Source: Rhizophagus sp. LPA8_4_AMF (Eukaryota; Glomeromycota; Glomeromycetes; Glomerales; Glomeraceae). From it: a DNA stretch of 24,293 bases. Below, piece by piece: positions 19,909 through 24,293 of this stretch (positions are counted from its first letter, which is position 1; each line of letters starts with the position of its first letter). The notes under the pieces are model-generated. The model worked only from the letters and a program-made list of their open reading frames with translations, had not been told where the DNA came from and ran no database searches. A program made the position numbers and the translations under genes. Location of the stretch: assembly GCA_021464525.1 (NCBI GenBank), contig JADRCO010000947.1, positions 1 through 24,293 of the forward strand. The letters are read 5' to 3'.

Positions 19909-22161
19909 TCATTGAGAAATTTCAGCATACATTGCTTGGATTTCTTTTTGAAATCTAATTTTGGCTTGATGTCTTTTCAATTTAAAAGTTGGAGTAAGCA
20001 AATCATTTAGTGTAGAAAATTGCTCATGCGTTAAATAAATATTTTTTACACATTCAAATCCTTTTAAATCATTTGTTTTACCATGTTTAATAAGAGTTTG
20101 AAGAATATGACTTTTAACTTTATCATCTTTACAAACTTCTTCAAAAGTTTTGCCTTCAAGACCATTTTGTTCTGCCCATCTCATAAGAACCTCTTCATCA
20201 GGAACGATAATACCTACTAATGAAGCTTGTAAAGAATCACCGTGAACAAATGCTTGAAGGACAAGTTCATGTTTACAGTATATGCTTTCAATCTAAAAAA
20301 AAATTATAAATTAATCTAATTATTCACATTTAAGATGGAGGGAATACGATGGAGGGAATTAAAAATTCATACCTTTTCAGGAGCTATATATTCTCCCTGA
20401 GCCAATTTAAAGATATTTTTAAGTCGATCAATAATAACCAAACGACCTTGATCATCCCAAAGTCCAATATCACCAGTATGACACCATCCATCTTTGTCAA
20501 TAGTTTCTGCAGTTTTATCAGGAAGTTTATAATATTCTCGAAAGACTACAGGACCTCGAACACAAACTTCGCCTCGAGGATGAGGTTTATCCTGAGATGT
20601 ATACTTCATTTCTGGTACATCAATCAATTTAACCTCACAACTAACTTGTGGTGGTCCAACATGACCGGATTCAGTATCATCAATCAAGGACTTTTTTTTT
20701 TAAAAAAAAAAAAAATTAATTTTATAAATTAAAATAATGAAAGAAAAAAAAATATTGGTGTATATGTATATACTTACTATAGTTAAACCGCCAGCATTTT
20801 CTGTTTGACCATATCCTTCAAATACATTAGCTGAGAAAGCAATTCTCAAAAAATCCATAACATCCGGTGCAATTGGAGCGGAAGCAGATAACATATATTT
20901 AACTCTACCTCCAAGTCGAGCTCTAATTGGAGCAAAAACTACTTTATCCCACCCCCAATGATCAACACTTCCATGACTTAAACCATCCTTCTTTGAATTA
21001 TAAGCTGTATTAAACATCCATTGCGCAATACCACCTTTCACTTTAACTCCAGCCATTACTTTATCATAAACACGATTAAGTAAACGTGGTACCGAAATAA
21101 ATACGGTAGGTTTCAATTCAGCAATATCATTTAATAATTTCAAGGTATCACCTTGATAAAATCCAATTGAAACACCTCCATAAGTCATATAAGCCATATT
21201 TGCTAATTCAAACACATGAGCTAAAGGTAGATAAGAAATGTGTACATCATCAGGCGTTCCATTAAACATCTTTCCTTGATTTGCAAGCCACTGGATACTG
21301 CCAACTACTGACATAAAATTTTTATGAGTCAAGACAACACCTTTAGGTGTACCAGTTGTACCGGATGTATAACAAATAGAAGCAATATCATCAGGTTTAG
21401 GGTTTTCTGCTTCAACAGGTTGAACTGATCCATCTTTTTCAATATCGGAAAAATTTGAAATTCTAACATTACGTGAATTTGCAAGATCAACAGATTCTGG
21501 ATCACAATCATCAGAAATAATAATAGTTTGAAGAGATGGTAATGAATCTTTCATTTCAAGAAGAGTTTGACTTTTGTTAGAAATGGTAAAACAATATTTC
21601 ATCTCGGTTTGGTTTATAATATATTTAATAGCGTCAGCACCTAATGTATCATATAATGGAACAGGGATGAAATTATATTGATAACAGGCAAGTAGAGCAA
21701 TTACATATTCAGGAGTATTAATTGAGAAAAATCCAAAAGGTTCTTTAGGATTCAATCCCAATTTTCTCAATCCGGAACCAATATTAGCTACTCGTTTTTG
21801 AACCGTATTATAAGATTCCCATATATATGGACCCGCAACTCCATTTTTAATTTCTCGATGACCCAAAAAATTTCCATCACCTATTTATATTATAATGGTG
21901 ATGATATAATAAAAATATATTTTAAATCAATTTTAAACCTATCTTAAACCAATGTTAAATGAATATAAATCAATTTAAATCAAATTTACCTGCTTTTTTA
22001 ACACCACACATAAAATTTTCATATAAAGTAGTAGCTCCATCAGGATGAAGAATTAATTTATCAGGAGAAAGTGCATTTCGACGAGGTTTTCCTTCTCCAG
22101 GAATATCTGGTGCTCCAGCTACCTCTACTGAATATTGATGTTTTTGTGATGAACTGCTCAT
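19909..22161 (-). CDS. Long-chain fatty-acid-CoA ligase (4 exons, 658 aa)
   Basis: Exons 21990-22161, 20778-21880, 20373-20690 and 19909-20292 join in frame to give 658 residues, typical of the family. The enzyme uses ATP and CoA to turn a fatty acid into acyl-CoA through an acyl-adenylate. Visible motifs are the AMP-binding loop [11 protein letters not shown] (228-238), [10 protein letters not shown], the adenine-contact motif GYGQTE (413-418), the fatty-acyl-CoA synthetase signature GWCHTGDIG (493-501) with [19 protein letters not shown] (513-531), and the conserved C-terminal LTPTFKLKR. The N-terminus ([23 protein letters not shown]) has no signal peptide or membrane helix and resembles fungal Faa2-type enzymes. 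No PTS1 is present (it ends ISQ), so peroxisomal location is not shown. It supplies the substrate of the nearby acyl-CoA oxidase. The introns are 21881-21989, 20691-20777 and 20293-20372. Confidence 0.94.
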
Positions 22162-22518
22162 CTTATAATGTCGTACGTAAATCTGTATATCTTTTTTTTT
22201 TTTTAAAAAAAAAAGCAAAAAAGAAAAAAAATAGGAAAGAACGGAGAAGAAACGCAATTTTTAATACGTTCATCAAAAAATTTCCAATTATGGAATTTCA
22301 ATAGGAAAATCAGGGATTACGTGACTTAATTTACCTTATTTAGTGCGCCATACTAAATTTTTGTAACGTTTTCTCTATTAATAGTTGTCTAGTAAATATT
22401 TTTGTTCGAAAGAAAGATCAGTTCAAATAGTTTTTCCGAAGTAAACCATTAACGGTTAAGTACGTATAATTGTGTAATATTCAATAATTTCGAGCTATAC
22501 TATTTTTTTTAAAAAAAA

Positions 22519-22584
22519 GGGAAAGAGAGAGAAAGAGAGAGAGAGAGAGAGAATGAAAGAAGGAAGGAAAAAAAAAAAAAAAAA
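22519..22584 (+). repeat. Polypurine (GA-rich) tract
   Basis: A stretch of almost only purines: GGGAAAGAGAGAG-type dinucleotide repeats, a single ATG, then GAAAGAAGGAAGG and a poly-A run. It lies about 360 bp upstream of the acyl-CoA synthetase start. Such tracts can exclude nucleosomes, but no role is shown. Confidence 0.75.
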
Positions 22585-23197
22585 ATTTTTAATACAATAC
22601 AATAAACGGAAGATATTACACAAAAAAAGCAAAAAATTTTTTTTATATAACACTGCATAATTCATCATATCAGATACCCCAAATTTTAATCAATAAACTT
22701 TTTAACCTTTTATATCACATCATTATAATAGTAATATTATCATGATTATACAATTTAAGTTAAATCAGTTAATACAAAAAAAATTTTCTAAACTAGGCTC
22801 ATTTATTTCAGGTTTATTCCGGATTTTTCAATAACACCCAAATTAAGAGAAAAGTAATCTATTTTAGTTATTAAAGTTCAATTTATGCAAAAATTATATT
22901 TCACAGTTCAATTGTATGAATAAAGAATAAGAATAAAAAAGGATATTCAAAAATCATTTTAGTAAATTACCGGGATAAAAAATCAAGAAAATCCTTTTAT
23001 CTTTTTACATTATCCGTAAATATAAGTTTTTTGTGATTATATTTTATACTTTTTAGGTAATTATATAATGCATAATTTGTATAAATTGTGCGCAGTTGTG
23101 TAAATAAGTGAATTTGTAAGTTTAGTCACACAATTGTTAAGTTTATAGTCACAATGCAGCACAAATATATTTTAACGCGAATCATCAACAAGAATAA

Positions 23198-23278
23198 AAC
23201 GTGTTCTTTTCTTCTTCTAGCATTATAGAAAAACGTGTTTTTTCCTTCTTCTAGCGTTATAGAAAACGTGTTTTTCTA
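23198..23278. repeat. Tandem repeat, 33-34-bp period, 2.4 copies
   Basis: Units at 23198-23230 and 23232-23264 begin AACGTGTT, contain CTTCTTCTAGC and end TTATAGAA; they differ at a few positions. A partial third copy starts at 23265. No coding role is seen. Confidence 0.85.
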
Positions 23279-24293
23279 AAAAAAACGAGTTTTTTTAATT
23301 AAATTTATTAATAAATCATACTTAACAAAGAAATACGGCGTTTTAAAGAAAGATCGTAGATATTGTCTTTTAAAAGTGACAACCTGACAGGAAAAATTAT
23401 GAAATTTGTGTAGCCATATTGCCACACGAAGTAAAACGCGCGAATTTATAGGGTCTGTGTCATTCGGAATTTTTAAACATGAGATTCTAATGCATTATCA
23501 TAATTTTTACACGCTAATTTGAATGTGGCGTACTTTTGCACATAACAGCTTTGATTATTTATTAAAAAAGTAAAAAAAGAGAAATTTTTAAACAATTCAA
23601 ATTTTTGATTGGATAATGTATTGGTCAGTAGTTAATGAATGATTGGTTCATTTATGATTTTGAGGCGCAGTAACGTAGTCTACCGCAACATTATGTGACT
23701 TCAAAAGATCGTTAGATCGATCCTAAATTATAGATGTAATTTTTGGTTAGTCCATCCTGTCACAATCATATATTACTTTTCTTTGTGAAAAAAGAAAACA
23801 ATAGTAATGAAGAGGCCATTGCACAATTGACGACAATTGACATTTTTTAATTAATTAAATAATTTAAATTACTTTATTTAATTCAACTTAATAAATCTAA
23901 TCTTTTTTTTTATTTTATTTTATTTTTATTTATTATTTTATTTGTATCTTACTTTATAACTAACTAATCTATACATTTAATTACATATCTTTTTTTTTTT
24001 TTTATATACACTTAAGTTTTTTTTTTTTTTGTTTCTATATAAAAAAATTCTTAATTATGGTGTTTGTAAATTTAAACAAACAATCATAGAATAATAAAAT
24101 TTTTTTTTTAATTGATTGATAATTGTTGTAATTTTTGTAATTGTTGTAGTTTTAAATTTTTTTTTGCTCCCGATAAAATTTTCTAATTTTTTTTTTTTGA
24201 TTTTTTTTTAACTTCCCGGCAAAGACAAAAAAAATTCTATAATTTTTTTTAATTCCTTTTTTTTTTTTAAAAAAAAAGGGTAAAAAAAAAAAA

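Larger units (their letters stand above)
22162..24293. other. Gene-free right flank
   Basis: No coding region or RNA gene is visible. The part next to 22162 should hold the promoter and 5' UTR of the acyl-CoA synthetase and has a T/A junction at about 22193-22213. A purine-only GA-rich tract lies near 22519-22550, a tandem repeat at 23198-23278, and the last 400 bases are T-rich runs ending in a poly-T/poly-A junction. Confidence 0.55.

Noticed and set aside
20349-20732. 127-codon plus-strand frame over the acyl-CoA synthetase
   Set aside because: It is antisense to a strongly supported exon and its intron; it has no motif of its own.
22071-22304. 77-codon plus-strand frame
   Set aside because: Antisense to the first exon of the acyl-CoA synthetase and continued by lysine codons from a poly-A run.

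Overview
The window looks like nuclear DNA of an arbuscular mycorrhizal fungus, most likely Rhizophagus or another Glomeromycotina. This is inferred from very AT-rich sequence, many poly-T and poly-A runs, small GT-AG introns with long T tracts, and three divergent F-box/leucine-rich genes together with a fungal acyl-CoA oxidase and a fungal long-chain acyl-CoA synthetase. No tRNA, rRNA, CRISPR array, intact transposon or viral gene was seen.

Layout. A three-exon seven-transmembrane receptor-like gene lies on the minus strand at 527-1798. About 1.7 kb without a gene follows. A two-exon minus-strand gene (3538-4571) encodes an unrecognised protein with a nuclease-like core and a C-terminal membrane anchor. 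It shares a 256-bp divergent intergenic region with the first F-box gene (+, 4828-6477). The next 5 kb (6478-11525) has no intact gene but holds several decayed repeats and a possible pogo-like remnant. A seven-exon acyl-CoA oxidase (+, 11526-14171) follows. Then come two more F-box genes on the plus strand (15758-17413 and 18224-19764). The second converges, only 144 bp apart, on a four-exon long-chain acyl-CoA synthetase (-, 19909-22161). The last 2.1 kb has no gene.

How the genes relate. The synthetase activates fatty acids to acyl-CoA. The oxidase, which ends in the peroxisomal targeting tripeptide AKL, performs the first oxidation step of peroxisomal beta-oxidation. The two are therefore consecutive steps of one pathway about 6 kb apart, although divergent families such as F-box genes sit between them. 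The F-box proteins share the same core (LHSCLLVNRLWC-like) and a conserved block about 60-80 residues after it. They are probably substrate adaptors of SCF ubiquitin ligases and differ mainly by low-complexity insertions. Exon joins were worked out by hand from reading-frame continuity, splice signals and known protein motifs, and have not been tested against RNA.
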